From: Clostridium disporicum
Lineage (GTDB): Bacteria; Bacillota; Clostridia; Clostridiales; Clostridiaceae
Assembly: GCF_001405015.1 (NCBI RefSeq)
Contig: NZ_CYZX01000004.1
Span: 124,001 to 188,000, forward strand
Reading direction: 5' to 3'
Length of the DNA: 64,000 bases
The notes under the pieces were generated by a model. That model was not told where the DNA came from, did not search any database, and saw only the letters and a program-made list of their open reading frames with translations. Within the stretch, counting starts at the first letter, position 1; every line of letters begins with the position of its first letter. Of this stretch, positions 1 through 8,565 are shown piece after piece. The position numbers and the translations under genes were made by a program.

Positions 1-1301
1 CTAAAGAGTTTTTAAAATATGCTATTCCATCAGCATTAGCAATGTTTACTTCGGCTTTATATACTGTAATTGATGGAATATTTGTAGGACAAGGTGTTGG
101 TTCTTTAGCTTTAGCAGCAGTTAATATAGTATTACCTTTTACTGTAATGTTATTTGGTATTGCTAATATGTTTGCTATTGGAGGAGGGTCTTTAGTATCT
201 AAAAATATTGGAGCTAAAAAGATAGATAAAGCTGTTAATATTTTTAGACAAGTATTTAAGTTCTTATTTATAATAAGTATTGGAATAAGTTTATTTTGTA
301 TTATTTTTACTAATCAAATAGTAACAGTTTTAGGTGCAACAGAAAACTTAAAACCTATGGCTGTAGAATATTTAAGATTTTATGCACTTTTCTGTATTCC
401 AAACTTAGTGGGAATAGTTTTAAATAGCTTTGTAAGAAATGACGGAAGACCAAAGCTTGCTATGATTTCTACTATTAGTGGTGCGATTACAAATGTTATA
501 TTAGATTATGTGTTCATTTTTCCACTAGGAATGGGAATAAAAGGAGCAGCAATAGCTACAGGTCTAGGACAAATCGTAACTGTTGCAATTTTATTACCTC
601 ATTTCTTAATGAAAAAAGGATATTTATCTTTTGGAAATGTTAAAATAGAAAAAGAGAAAATAAAAGAATTTTGTACAATAGGATTTCCATCATTTTTTGC
701 ACAAGCTAGTTACTCAGTAATAGTTTTATTACACAATATAGCTATTGTTAAGCTTGTTGGAGAGATTGGTATATCTGCTTATAGTATAATGAATTATCTA
801 ACAACTAATGTGTATATGGTGCTTTATGGAATAACTCTAGGAGTACAACCACTTATAAGCTATAATTATGGTAGAAAAAAATCGGAAAAAATGTTAGGAT
901 TTTATAAGATAACATGTAAATCAATTATTTTAGTAACTACAGTATTTACTGTTATAATATATTTATTTGGACTTAACTTAATTAATATTTTTACTAATGA
1001 TAATAGTCTGGCAAATATAGCATTTAATGCAATAAAGATAAACATATTTAGTTATTTTGCAGTAGGATTAAATTTAAATACTTTAGTTTACTATCAAGCT
1101 ATAGAAAAACCTAAGTATTCAAATATAGTATGTATATTGAGATCAGTAGCTTATTTACCGATAAGTATATTTGTATTATCAAAGTTATTCGGTATAAATG
1201 GAATTTGGGCAGCAGCTATAGTAGCTGAAACTGCTACATATATAACAATGAGATTAAAAACAAATATAGAGGAATCTACAGCTGAAATGTTAGCTGCATA
1301 G
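1..1301 (+). CDS. MATE family efflux transporter (5' truncated by window edge)
   Basis: Multidrug and toxin extrusion family membrane protein that would export cationic drugs or metabolites using an ion gradient. The open frame continues to the left edge (frame of base 3) with typical MATE N-terminal residues before the first internal ATG at 42, so the start lies outside the window. About 433 residues are visible, with some 11-12 hydrophobic segments and the MATE-type GIFVGQG and YNYGRK stretches. A MerR regulator follows about 110 bp downstream in the same direction and could control it (inference). The specific substrate cannot be read from the sequence. Confidence 0.9.
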   Translation, partial: KEFLKYAIPSALAMFTSALYTVIDGIFVGQGVGSLALAAVNIVLPFTVMLFGIANMFAIGGGSLVSKNIGAKKIDKAVNIFRQVFKFLFIISIGISLFCIIFTNQIVTVLGATENLKPMAVEYLRFYALFCIPNLVGIVLNSFVRNDGRPKLAMISTISGAITNVILDYVFIFPLGMGIKGAAIATGLGQIVTVAILLPHFLMKKGYLSFGNVKIEKEKIKEFCTIGFPSFFAQASYSVIVLLHNIAIVKLVGEIGISAYSIMNYLTTNVYMVLYGITLGVQPLISYNYGRKKSEKMLGFYKITCKSIILVTTVFTVIIYLFGLNLINIFTNDNSLANIAFNAIKINIFSYFAVGLNLNTLVYYQAIEKPKYSNIVCILRSVAYLPISIFVLSKLFGINGIWAAAIVAETATYITMRLKTNIEESTAEMLAA

Positions 1302-1330
1302 AGATATATAATATTAAAAAGTATTTTGAT

Positions 1331-1372
1331 GACAAATAGCAAATAAGTTGAAAACTAAATTTGCTATTTGTC
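1331..1372 (+). terminator. 14-bp perfect hairpin after the MATE gene
   Basis: A perfect 14-bp inverted repeat (1331-1344 with 1359-1372) encloses a 14-nt loop with its own AGTT/AACT pairing. The T-run is weak, so it may be a terminator or an operator for the adjacent MerR gene. Confidence 0.5.
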
Positions 1373-1410
1373 ATTTCTCATAAAATAAAGAGTTGGAGGA
1401 AGGTAAATTT

Positions 1411-2229
1411 ATGGAATCAAAATTTTCCATAGGAGAAATAGCAAAAATTCATAATGTTTCAGTTCAAACATTAAGACATTATGATAAGATTGGATTATTA
1501 ACACCTTCTTATATAAATAAAGAAACTGGTTATAGATATTATTCATCAAAAGATTTTGTAATAATTGACCTTATAAAACAATGTAAATCTATGGGATTAT
1601 CTTTAGATGAAATAAAAGATATAATTCATAACTACACATCATTAGATTCTATATTGGATATAATGAAAAAACAAAAAGATATAATAGATAAAAAGATAAA
1701 CGAATTAAATACCATAAAAAATAATATATCTTTTTTAGAAAAAAGAATTAATGAATCATTAGAGGAAGGCATAAACGTAATATTTATAAAGGAATATCCT
1801 AAAAGGGAATTTATAAAGTATAATAACACAAATAGATTTACTGTAGAATTTGAAATAAACCTAAGTAAAGCATTAGCAGATGCAGAAAGAAAATATAATA
1901 ATTTCAATAAGGAATTAGCTTTTGTAACATCATTTAATGATTTTAGAAGAGATGATAAAACTATATATAAAGCAATGATGTTAAGCTTTACTGATATGAT
2001 AAGTATAGATGAGAAAGAGAAGTTTATAATTCCAAAAGGAAAATATTTAACTATAAATTTTGATGATGATTATAAGGATACTAAAAAGTATTATACGAAA
2101 ATTATGAATTATATACGAGAAAATAATATTAAAGTAAAAGGTGATTTCTATGAAATATATGCTATGACTAGAGTAGGTAATGATGGAAGAGAGAAGTCTT
2201 TAGGAAAGCTTCAAATAGAAGTTCTTTAA
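1411..2229 (+). CDS. MerR family transcriptional regulator with GyrI-like effector domain
   Basis: One-component regulator of the BmrR/BltR type, 272 residues. Residues 5-75 form the MerR winged helix (GEIAKIHNVSVQTLRHYDKIG), followed by a coiled-coil dimerisation helix (about 80-120) and a C-terminal ligand-binding region of about 150 residues resembling the multidrug-binding GyrI-like fold. ATG 1411 is chosen because GGAGGAAGG lies just upstream; the in-frame TTG at 1393 sits inside that ribosome binding site. Its position behind a MATE exporter suggests drug-responsive control of that gene (inference). Confidence 0.85.
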   Translation: MESKFSIGEIAKIHNVSVQTLRHYDKIGLLTPSYINKETGYRYYSSKDFVIIDLIKQCKSMGLSLDEIKDIIHNYTSLDSILDIMKKQKDIIDKKINELNTIKNNISFLEKRINESLEEGINVIFIKEYPKREFIKYNNTNRFTVEFEINLSKALADAERKYNNFNKELAFVTSFNDFRRDDKTIYKAMMLSFTDMISIDEKEKFIIPKGKYLTINFDDDYKDTKKYYTKIMNYIRENNIKVKGDFYEIYAMTRVGNDGREKSLGKLQIEVL

Positions 2230-2231
2230 TT

Positions 2232-2453
2232 AATGACTGAAATAAATTGTCCACGAAGCTCACAGGTGAAAGATCGACTTTGTCGAAGTGAAATGGCTAT
2301 AGCATAGCAGTGAAAAGCTAACTTAAGTTAAAGTGAAAGGTACTATTGAGAAGACTTTTCATTATTACTAAAGGTAATATTTCCATTGTTATGTTAGTGA
2401 CCCTTTCTCTTTTGACGAAGTCAAACTTTTCACTAAAGTGTTCGGCACTTTAT
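2232..2453. repeat. Multi-hairpin intergenic element, copy A
   Basis: About 220 bp between the convergent merR and HAD genes. Read on the minus strand it aligns over its whole length with 34961-35173, roughly three quarters identical by eye. It is a chain of short stem-loops, for example TCGAC-TTT-GTCGA, GCTAT-AGC-ATAGC, AACTTAAGTT, ATTAC-N5-GTAAT, TTTGAC-GAA-GTCAAA and AAAGTG-N5-CACTTT. They are joined by GTGAAA motifs in the left half and TTTCAC motifs in the right half, so the halves can also pair with each other. No ORF is apparent. It may work as a bidirectional terminator or structured RNA, or be a mobile palindrome. Confidence 0.8.
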
Positions 2454-3100
2454 TTAAGTAGTTCTATAACTTGTCCTAAATCATCTGCCTTTTTATAAAT
2501 CATCCCTAATAGTTCTTCATCTGGTGTTAATAAGTCTGGTACCATAATTGGATACATTCCAGCATTTTTAGCAGCATACACACCAAATCTTGAATCTTCA
2601 AGAACTATACAATTTTCAGGAAGAACATTAAGCTTTTCCGCTACTTTTAAGAATATTTCAGGATCTGGCTTTGATTTAGTTACTTCATCACCACAAATTA
2701 TATAATCAAACTCATTAACTACCTCACCAAGAGTTAATAGTTTTAATGCCCTAGCTCTTGATGTAGAAGTCGCAACAGCTCTTTTGATATTATTTTCTTT
2801 TAGATAAGCAAGTAATTCTTTTAATCCTTTTTTTACTCTTAAACCATTCATATCAATAAGTTTATCAGCCATAATATTTCTTTCAGAAATAAGCTCCTTA
2901 TAAGGACTTTTTTCACCGAATTTGTTAATTAGAAGATTAGTGATATATTTACTGTTTGTACCTAAAAATTCTGAAAAAAGTTCATCATCTACAGGCATAT
3001 TTACTTTTTCACCAGCAATTTTCCAAGCTTCTCTAGAAACAGTTTCGGTATCAAACATTAATCCATCCATATCAAATATAACTAGTTCTATATTCATCAT
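2450..3100 (-). CDS. HAD superfamily phosphatase / beta-phosphoglucomutase-like
   Basis: Cytosolic haloacid-dehalogenase-type hydrolase of 216 residues. Motif I is FDMDG (nucleophile Asp10, acid/base Asp12), motif II the TSTS stretch, and motifs III/IV include KSKPDPE and LEDSRFGV, with an alpha-helical cap after motif I. This is the pattern of sugar-phosphate phosphatases and phosphoglucomutases. ATG 3100 (or the adjacent ATG 3097) is favoured because AAGGGATGG lies upstream; a further in-frame ATG at 3130 lacks a good site. The stop codon abuts the hairpin repeat. The substrate is unknown. Confidence 0.85.
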   Translation of the reverse strand: MMNIELVIFDMDGLMFDTETVSREAWKIAGEKVNMPVDDELFSEFLGTNSKYITNLLINKFGEKSPYKELISERNIMADKLIDMNGLRVKKGLKELLAYLKENNIKRAVATSTSRARALKLLTLGEVVNEFDYIICGDEVTKSKPDPEIFLKVAEKLNVLPENCIVLEDSRFGVYAAKNAGMYPIMVPDLLTPDEELLGMIYKKADDLGQVIELLK

Positions 3101-3299
3101 TTTGTGTCCATCCCTTCTAAGCGTAATCATAGTATTATATTATCTTATTAGTTTTAAAAATTAAAGAATATATTACGCATTTTCTAAATTTGAAAATTTG
3201 AAATTGACTTTAATTGAAATATTTTTTATTGACTAAATATTATTTATGATAGATAATATTTGTAAGATTAACTGAAAATTCAAATTTTAATATGTGAAA

Positions 3300-3568
3300 A
3301 GATTATGATGAGGAAGAGTATTTAAAGATATTATTTATAGAGAGCTAAGGGATGGTGAGACTTAGTAATAATACTTTTTAGAAGCAGCCTTTGAATTGCT
3401 TGCTGAGAACTAAGAGTTATCTTAATGTAGGTAAAGCCGGATATCCTAACGTTATAAGGAATGGAATGCTGATGTATTCCTACTGAGTGAGTAAATTTTT
3501 TTACTTATTAGGGTGGTACCGCGAAATTTTTAGCTTCGTCCCTTTCTAGGGATGAGGCTTTTTTTATT
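3300..3568 (+). promoter_or_regulatory. T-box riboswitch leader, apparent Ala (GCA) specifier
   Basis: The canonical T-box GGGTGGTACCGCG is at 3511-3523, followed by a terminator hairpin (3532-3561, with G-U pairs) and a T-run. Stem I begins near GATGAGGAAGAGTA (3307-3320), the apical hairpin is CTAAG-N11-CTTAG, and the 3' side of the specifier loop reads GAA-GCA-G at 3381-3387, just before the lower-stem CCT. By comparison with the other two T-boxes here the specifier codon is GCA (Ala). Uncharged tRNA-Ala would promote antitermination into alaR-alaT. Bases 3569-3713 are AT-rich leader with no clear feature until the ribosome binding site. Confidence 0.88.
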
Positions 3569-3713
3569 TATAATGAAAAATTAGCAATTAATAATTTATG
3601 AAGAATTCTTGCTTGTATTTTAAAAATAATTAAAGAAAAGTTATAGAATTTTCATATTTAATTATTAAATTAAAACTATTAATTATTAATTAATATGGGG
3701 AGGAATAGTTTAT

Positions 3714-4196
3714 ATGGAAGAAATTTTAGAAATTTTAGAACAAAACAGTAGATATACTGATGAAGAGATAGCTGTAATGGCAGGAAAAACTGTTGAAGAA
3801 GTAAGAGAAGCAATAAGAGATTATGAAGAAAAGAGCATAATTGCAGGATATACAACATTAATTAATTGGGAGAATACAGGTAAGGAAACTGTAACAGCAT
3901 TAATTGAAGTTAAGATTACACCACAAAGAGGAGTAGGCTTTGATAAGGTTGCAGAAAGAATATATAAATTCCCTCAAGTTAAGGCATGTTATTTAATGTC
4001 TTCAGGTGGATTTGACTTAACTGTAATAATAGAAGGAAAGACAATGAAGGAAGTTGCTATGTTTGTATCAGATAAACTTGCAGTACAAGAGTTTGTTAAT
4101 GGAACAGCAACACACTTTGTTTTAAAGAAATATAAAGATCATGGAACTATATTTAAAGAAAAGAAAGTTGATACAAGGGAGGCTATATTTATATGA
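3714..4196 (+). CDS. alaR: Lrp/AsnC family transcriptional regulator (AlaR-like)
   Basis: 160-residue feast/famine regulator with an N-terminal winged helix (about 1-60) and a C-terminal RAM ligand-binding/oligomerisation domain (about 70-150, including MSSGGFDL). The start is supported by GGGGAGGAAT upstream. Its last 4 bases overlap the aminotransferase start (ATGA), indicating translational coupling. The order Lrp-type regulator then class I aminotransferase matches alaR-alaT of Bacillus subtilis, and the upstream T-box with a GCA specifier supports an alanine role. Whether alanine is its ligand is inference. Confidence 0.85.
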   Translation: MEEILEILEQNSRYTDEEIAVMAGKTVEEVREAIRDYEEKSIIAGYTTLINWENTGKETVTALIEVKITPQRGVGFDKVAERIYKFPQVKACYLMSSGGFDLTVIIEGKTMKEVAMFVSDKLAVQEFVNGTATHFVLKKYKDHGTIFKEKKVDTREAIFI

Positions 4197-5359
4197 TATT
4201 AGAAAATATGATTAGAGATGATGTTAAAAATATGCCTCCATCAGGAATTAGAAAATATTTTGACTTAATAAATGAGATGGAAGATGTAATATCTTTAGGG
4301 GTAGGAGAGCCAGACTTTGTTACCCCTTGGAATGTTAGAGAGGCTGGTATATATTCTTTAGAGATGGGAGAAACTCATTATTCAGCAAATGCTGGATTTA
4401 TAGAATTAAGAGAAGAAATAGCTAAGTATTTAGATAGAAAATACGACTTAAAATATAATCCTAAAGATGAAATATTAGTAACAGTTGGTGGAAGTGAAGG
4501 TATAGATCTTGCACTAAGAGCTTTAGTAGGGCCTGGAGATGAAGTAATTATTCCAGAGCCAAGTTTCGTAGCTTATAAAGGATGTACAGCCTTTACAGGA
4601 GCGACAGCAAAGATTATTGATTTAAAAGCTGAAGATGATTTTAAGCTTACTCCAAAACAATTAGAGGATGCAATAACAGATAAGACCAAAGTTGTTATAA
4701 TTCCATTTCCTAATAATCCTACAGGAGCAATTATGACTAAAGAGGAGTTAGCAGGAATAGTTGAAGTTTTAAAAAATAAAAATGTAATAATACTTTCTGA
4801 TGAGATATATTCAGAATTATCATATGACAAGCCACATGTATCTATTGCAAGCTTCCCAGAGGTTAAGGAAAAAACTATAGTCATAAATGGATTTTCTAAA
4901 GCTTATGCAATGACTGGATGGAGATTGGGATATGCTTGCGCTCATCCTATTATATTAGATGCTATGAAGAAGATACATCAATATGGAATAATGTGTTCAC
5001 CGACAACTGCACAGTTTGCAGCAATAGAAGCATTAAAAAATGGTGATGATGATGTAAGACATATGGCAAAAGAATATAACAGAAGAAGAAGAGTTATGGT
5101 TAATGGCTTTAGAAAGATGGGATTAGATTGCTTTGAACCAATGGGAGCACTTTATGTATTTCCATGTATTAAATCTACCGGAATGACTTCAGATGAGTTC
5201 TGCGAGATGTTACTTATGGAAGAAAAGGTACTAGCTGTACCAGGAAATGCCTTTGGGGAATGTGGAGAAGGATTTATAAGATGTTGTTATGCATCTTCTA
5301 TGGAAAATATAGTAGAAGCTCTAAAGAGAATAGAAAGATTTATAAAAAAATTTGACTAA
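4193..5359 (+). CDS. alaT: PLP-dependent class I aminotransferase, probable alanine transaminase
   Basis: 388 residues, fold-type I aminotransferase. The pyridoxal-phosphate lysine is Lys236 in SKAYAMTGWRLGY. NNPTG lies at 174-178, DEIYSEL near 203-209, and the substrate-carboxylate arginine probably lies in the C-terminal FIRCCYA. Family members interconvert alanine/pyruvate or aspartate/oxaloacetate with 2-oxoglutarate/glutamate. The Ala-type T-box and AlaR-like partner argue for alanine synthesis. GGGAGG upstream lies within the end of alaR. A terminator follows at 5391. Confidence 0.88.
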   Translation: MILENMIRDDVKNMPPSGIRKYFDLINEMEDVISLGVGEPDFVTPWNVREAGIYSLEMGETHYSANAGFIELREEIAKYLDRKYDLKYNPKDEILVTVGGSEGIDLALRALVGPGDEVIIPEPSFVAYKGCTAFTGATAKIIDLKAEDDFKLTPKQLEDAITDKTKVVIIPFPNNPTGAIMTKEELAGIVEVLKNKNVIILSDEIYSELSYDKPHVSIASFPEVKEKTIVINGFSKAYAMTGWRLGYACAHPIILDAMKKIHQYGIMCSPTTAQFAAIEALKNGDDDVRHMAKEYNRRRRVMVNGFRKMGLDCFEPMGALYVFPCIKSTGMTSDEFCEMLLMEEKVLAVPGNAFGECGEGFIRCCYASSMENIVEALKRIERFIKKFD

Positions 5360-5390
5360 TATTTAATTGAATAATTAAATTTTATTTAAA

Positions 5391-5421
5391 GATGTTTTGA
5401 AGTGGTTCAAAGCATCTTTTT
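5391..5421 (+). terminator. Rho-independent terminator of alaRT
   Basis: Stem GATGTTTTGAA / TTCAAAGCATC around a GTGG loop, followed by TTTTT. Confidence 0.85.
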
Positions 5422-5426
5422 ATTTT

Positions 5427-5470
5427 ATTTTAAATCATAATCACCCGATTACGGGTGAATGATTTAAAAT
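5427..5470. terminator. Second, bidirectional hairpin between convergent genes
   Basis: 12-bp outer stem (5427-5438 with 5459-5470) and a 7-bp inner TCACCCG/CGGGTGA stem around ATTA, separated by a two-base bulge. Flanking T- and A-rich sequence suits termination from both sides, mainly for the minus-strand AraC gene. Confidence 0.7.
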
Positions 5471-5481
5471 AACAAGAGGAG

Positions 5482-6219
5482 TTACTCTTTTAAACTTTCT
5501 CTATATTTAATAGGAGTTTGGTTGGTCAATTTTTTAAAAACTGTACTATAGTAGCTTTGATTATTAAATCCCACAGATAAAGCTATATCGAGCAAAGAAT
5601 AATCCGTGTTAGCAAGGAGTTCTTTGCTTTTTTCTACTTTATAATTATTTAAATAATTTATAAATGTTTGACCAGTTTCATTTTTAAAGACACAGCAGAA
5701 ATAGCATTTATTTATATTAAGCTCTGAGCAAAGGTCATCTATAGAAATTTCTTTACTATAATTTTTTTCTATATATTCAATGGCTCTTTTTACAAAGGGA
5801 GAAAGAGTTCCGTTTGGAGTCGTAGTTTTATATTTATTTACTATTAGATTTGAATATAGGTTTATAACATCATCTAATAGAGATTTATTTATAGTTAATA
5901 TACTAGAATCACAAGTGTTAACTTTAGTATTTTTATTATCTTGGATAATATAAGGACCTATCAAGATATATGCAGGCATATTGTCATAATGATAAAAAGC
6001 AATAGCTGAATATGAAATATTATTAGGTATATTTATAGCAATTGGATTCGAATATGAAAGACTATTTTTTAAAATATCAATTGCTTTGGATGTATAAAAG
6101 CTATTTTTTAATTCAGCGTTATATTTATGTGAATGAACAATTTTAAAGCTGTTATTTAAAACTAAAGTTGGTAGTGATAAGCAAGTAAAAAAATCATTTA
6201 ATACATTATAAGTATTCAT
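5482..6219 (-). CDS. AraC family transcriptional regulator
   Basis: 245 residues. The C-terminal 100 (about 143-243) contain the two helix-turn-helix motifs of AraC/XylS proteins, ending GFNNQSYYSTVFKKLTNQTP. The N-terminal 130 residues are a small sensor domain containing AYILIGPYII, as in YSIRK-type and PocR-like regulators; the ligand is unknown. The start is supported by AAAGGCGG upstream. It is divergent from the heme/iron uptake operon with a shared 207-bp intergenic region, so it may control that operon together with Fur (inference). Confidence 0.85.
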   Translation of the reverse strand: MNTYNVLNDFFTCLSLPTLVLNNSFKIVHSHKYNAELKNSFYTSKAIDILKNSLSYSNPIAINIPNNISYSAIAFYHYDNMPAYILIGPYIIQDNKNTKVNTCDSSILTINKSLLDDVINLYSNLIVNKYKTTTPNGTLSPFVKRAIEYIEKNYSKEISIDDLCSELNINKCYFCCVFKNETGQTFINYLNNYKVEKSKELLANTDYSLLDIALSVGFNNQSYYSTVFKKLTNQTPIKYRESLKE

Positions 6220-6334
6220 AATTAGACCGCCTTTTTAGTTGAGATATACTATTATTTAAAATTTATAACACTAACAAAATATATTTAAAAAAAATATAAA
6301 TATCGTTAAAACATATTAAAAAAATATATGTTAT

Positions 6335-6364
6335 TATAATTGCAGAGAGTGAGAATCAATATCA
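6335..6364 (+). promoter_or_regulatory. Promoter -10 and Fur box of the heme uptake operon
   Basis: TATAAT at 6335-6340 is followed at 6350-6364 by TGAGAATCAATATCA, which matches the 15-bp Fur core TGATAATnATTATCA at 12 of 14 defined positions. The box covers the expected transcription start, a classic repressing position. A clear -35 was not identified. Confidence 0.7.
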
Positions 6365-6426
6365 ATTATTATGGAATATAAATTAAAGAATGTCAAATAA
6401 ATATGTTTTTATAGGGGGAAGTAATT

Positions 6427-8493
6427 ATGTTAAAGAAAAAGATAGAAAAAATTATTGCTACTTTTGTTTTAGGAGCAATGGTTTTAAGTGTTGGTGGACA
6501 AACTGTAACAGCTAGTGCATCAACTTTAAATAATGTAGATACTGTGACTAAGGCGTCAACTACTGCACCAGAAGTTTTAGAAGATGGAACTTATGTAATA
6601 GAAAATGGTGCATATAAAGTAGGAACTACTGATAATAGCGGGATTAGAGATTATATAGATACAACATCTATTGTAACAGTAGAAGGTGGAAAGATAACTT
6701 TAACTCTTAAATATACTGATTTAGAATTAGAAACTGATACAGTAAGAACAATTAATTCTATTACTATAGATGGAGAAGAAGTAGAATTTAATGCAAATGA
6801 AGAAGAAATAAGTTTTGAAATTGAATCAAAAGATGTATTAACATCAAGAATTACTGTTAACCTAACTTATTACAATGAATTTATTCCAGAATTTATTGCA
6901 CCAGGTGGAATGCATACAGTAGATATGGAGATATTACACATTGGAGAATTATCAAAGGTTGAAGATGATAAAGAAGAAGTTAATACTTTAGAAAATGGAA
7001 CTTATAAAATAGAAAATGATGCGTTTAAAGTAGGAAGTACTGAAGATAGCGGAATTAGAGATTATATAGATACAACATCTATTGTAACAGTAGAAGATGG
7101 AAAGATAACTGTAACTCTTAAATATACTAATTTAGAATTAGAAACTGATACAGTAAGAACAATAAGTTCTATTACTATAGATGGAGAAGAAGTAGAATTT
7201 ATAGCAAATGAGGAAGAAATAAGTTTTGAAATCGAATCAACAGATGTATTAAATTCAAGAATTAAAGTTAACCTAACTTATTATAATGAATTTATCCCTG
7301 AATTTATCGCTCCAGGTGGAATGCACACAGTAGATATGGAGATATTACATAAGGGAGAATTAGTAAAGGTAGAAGATGATACAGTAGAAACTCCAGAGAC
7401 TCCGGAGACTCCAGAAATACCTGACAATGATAATTCTGGAAACGGAGACATTGATGGAAGTACAGGAGCAACTCAAAAGCCTTCAGAAGGTACAGGTTCA
7501 GGATCTACTGAAGAAACTCAAACAGATAAAACTTATACAGGTAAAAATGAAATAGTTTCTGATAGCGAAGCTGGTAAGGCAATGGCTAGACAAGCATTAT
7601 CAGAAGATATGAAGATAGAAAAGATAGGTGAAAAATACCGTGTAACTATAAACTTTACTGAATTTGGTGCAGCGCAAATGAGCGATGTTATAGTTTATGT
7701 AAATGGTAAAGAAGTTGAAACTAAAGAGATAAGAACAACTCTAGCTGGATTAAGCTTTGAATTAGATAGCTTAGATGATTCAATAGAAATATCTACTAAA
7801 ATTAATGCTATGGGTGGAAGAAGAATTTCATTTGGTCTTAAAGTATTACAAGATACTTTAGTTGAAGTTGAGAATGATGATGAAGGAATAACAGGTGGAA
7901 CTACACAAGGTGGTACAACTAATGGTACTACTGGAGGAACGACTGGTGGTACAACTGGAGGAACTACACAAGATGAACAAACTTCAGGAACAACAGAAGA
8001 AACTGAAAAAGAAGAAGAACCACAAATAATAGTTGGAAAGTTGTATTCTATTCAAAATAACGTTACTCATGAAAGTGAAACAGGAGTAGCTATGGCAAGA
8101 ATGTACTTAAGTGCTACTTCAAGAGTTGAAGAAGTTGAAGGACAATACTATGTTACTCTGACATTTACAGGGGCAGAATTCATGCAAAATCATGAAATCT
8201 ATGTAAATGGAAGCAAGGTAAGCGTAAGCAAGAGTACAAGTGGTGATGAAACTTATGTTAGATTTGCAGTTGGAAGCTTAAATGATTCTATAAAAGTAAA
8301 AATGTATGTTGTACCAATGCAAAGAGATGTTGAATTTGGTGTGGAATTACTAACAGATACATTAACTTTCATTAAAGAATATACAGTAGAAACATTACCA
8401 AATACAGGAGCTGCAGCAAGCTCAGCAGTAGTAGCAGGATTAGGGTTACTAATGACATCTGCAGGTGCAGTTTTAACTAAAAAGAAAAAATAA
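6427..8493 (+). CDS. LPXTG-anchored surface protein with four NEAT-like heme-binding domains
   Basis: 688-residue secreted, sortase-anchored protein. Signal peptide about 1-31; NEAT-like domains about 51-178 and 188-316 (nearly identical tandem copies), 369-480 and 536-650; Pro/Thr/Glu and Gly/Ser linkers at 318-367; a GGTT-rich linker at 485-515; LPNTG at 657-661, then a hydrophobic stretch and KKKK tail. NEAT domains bind heme and pass it to a lipoprotein transporter, and the next four genes encode such a path. None of the four shows the usual YxxxY heme motif; the same strand carries conserved Met (APGGM, NAMGGRR, VPMQRD). Divergent members are assigned by pattern and context, not by search. 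Good site AGGGGGAAG upstream. Confidence 0.8.
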   Translation: MLKKKIEKIIATFVLGAMVLSVGGQTVTASASTLNNVDTVTKASTTAPEVLEDGTYVIENGAYKVGTTDNSGIRDYIDTTSIVTVEGGKITLTLKYTDLELETDTVRTINSITIDGEEVEFNANEEEISFEIESKDVLTSRITVNLTYYNEFIPEFIAPGGMHTVDMEILHIGELSKVEDDKEEVNTLENGTYKIENDAFKVGSTEDSGIRDYIDTTSIVTVEDGKITVTLKYTNLELETDTVRTISSITIDGEEVEFIANEEEISFEIESTDVLNSRIKVNLTYYNEFIPEFIAPGGMHTVDMEILHKGELVKVEDDTVETPETPETPEIPDNDNSGNGDIDGSTGATQKPSEGTGSGSTEETQTDKTYTGKNEIVSDSEAGKAMARQALSEDMKIEKIGEKYRVTINFTEFGAAQMSDVIVYVNGKEVETKEIRTTLAGLSFELDSLDDSIEISTKINAMGGRRISFGLKVLQDTLVEVENDDEGITGGTTQGGTTNGTTGGTTGGTTGGTTQDEQTSGTTEETEKEEEPQIIVGKLYSIQNNVTHESETGVAMARMYLSATSRVEEVEGQYYVTLTFTGAEFMQNHEIYVNGSKVSVSKSTSGDETYVRFAVGSLNDSIKVKMYVVPMQRDVEFGVELLTDTLTFIKEYTVETLPNTGAAASSAVVAGLGLLMTSAGAVLTKKKK

Positions 8494-8503
8494 AATAATG
8501 TGC

Positions 8504-8539
8504 GGGGTAAATAAAATAGTAATACTATTTATTTACCTC
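8504..8539 (+). terminator. Long intercistronic hairpin
   Basis: Stem of about 16 bp with one bulged A (GGGGTAAAT.. with ..ATTTACCTC) around AAT, between the two NEAT-like genes. No T-run follows, so it may lower expression of the downstream genes or stabilise the upstream mRNA instead of fully terminating. Confidence 0.55.
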
Positions 8540-8565
8540 ATATTTGCTATAAAGGAGAAATAGAT

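Noticed and set aside
5482..6219. Considered sortase or sigma factor linked to the LPXTG protein
   Set aside because: The gene is clearly an AraC regulator; no sortase was found in the window.
7890..7970. GGTT/ACTGGTGG repeats as CRISPR-like or minisatellite element
   Set aside because: In frame within the surface protein, encoding a Gly-Thr linker; no spacers.
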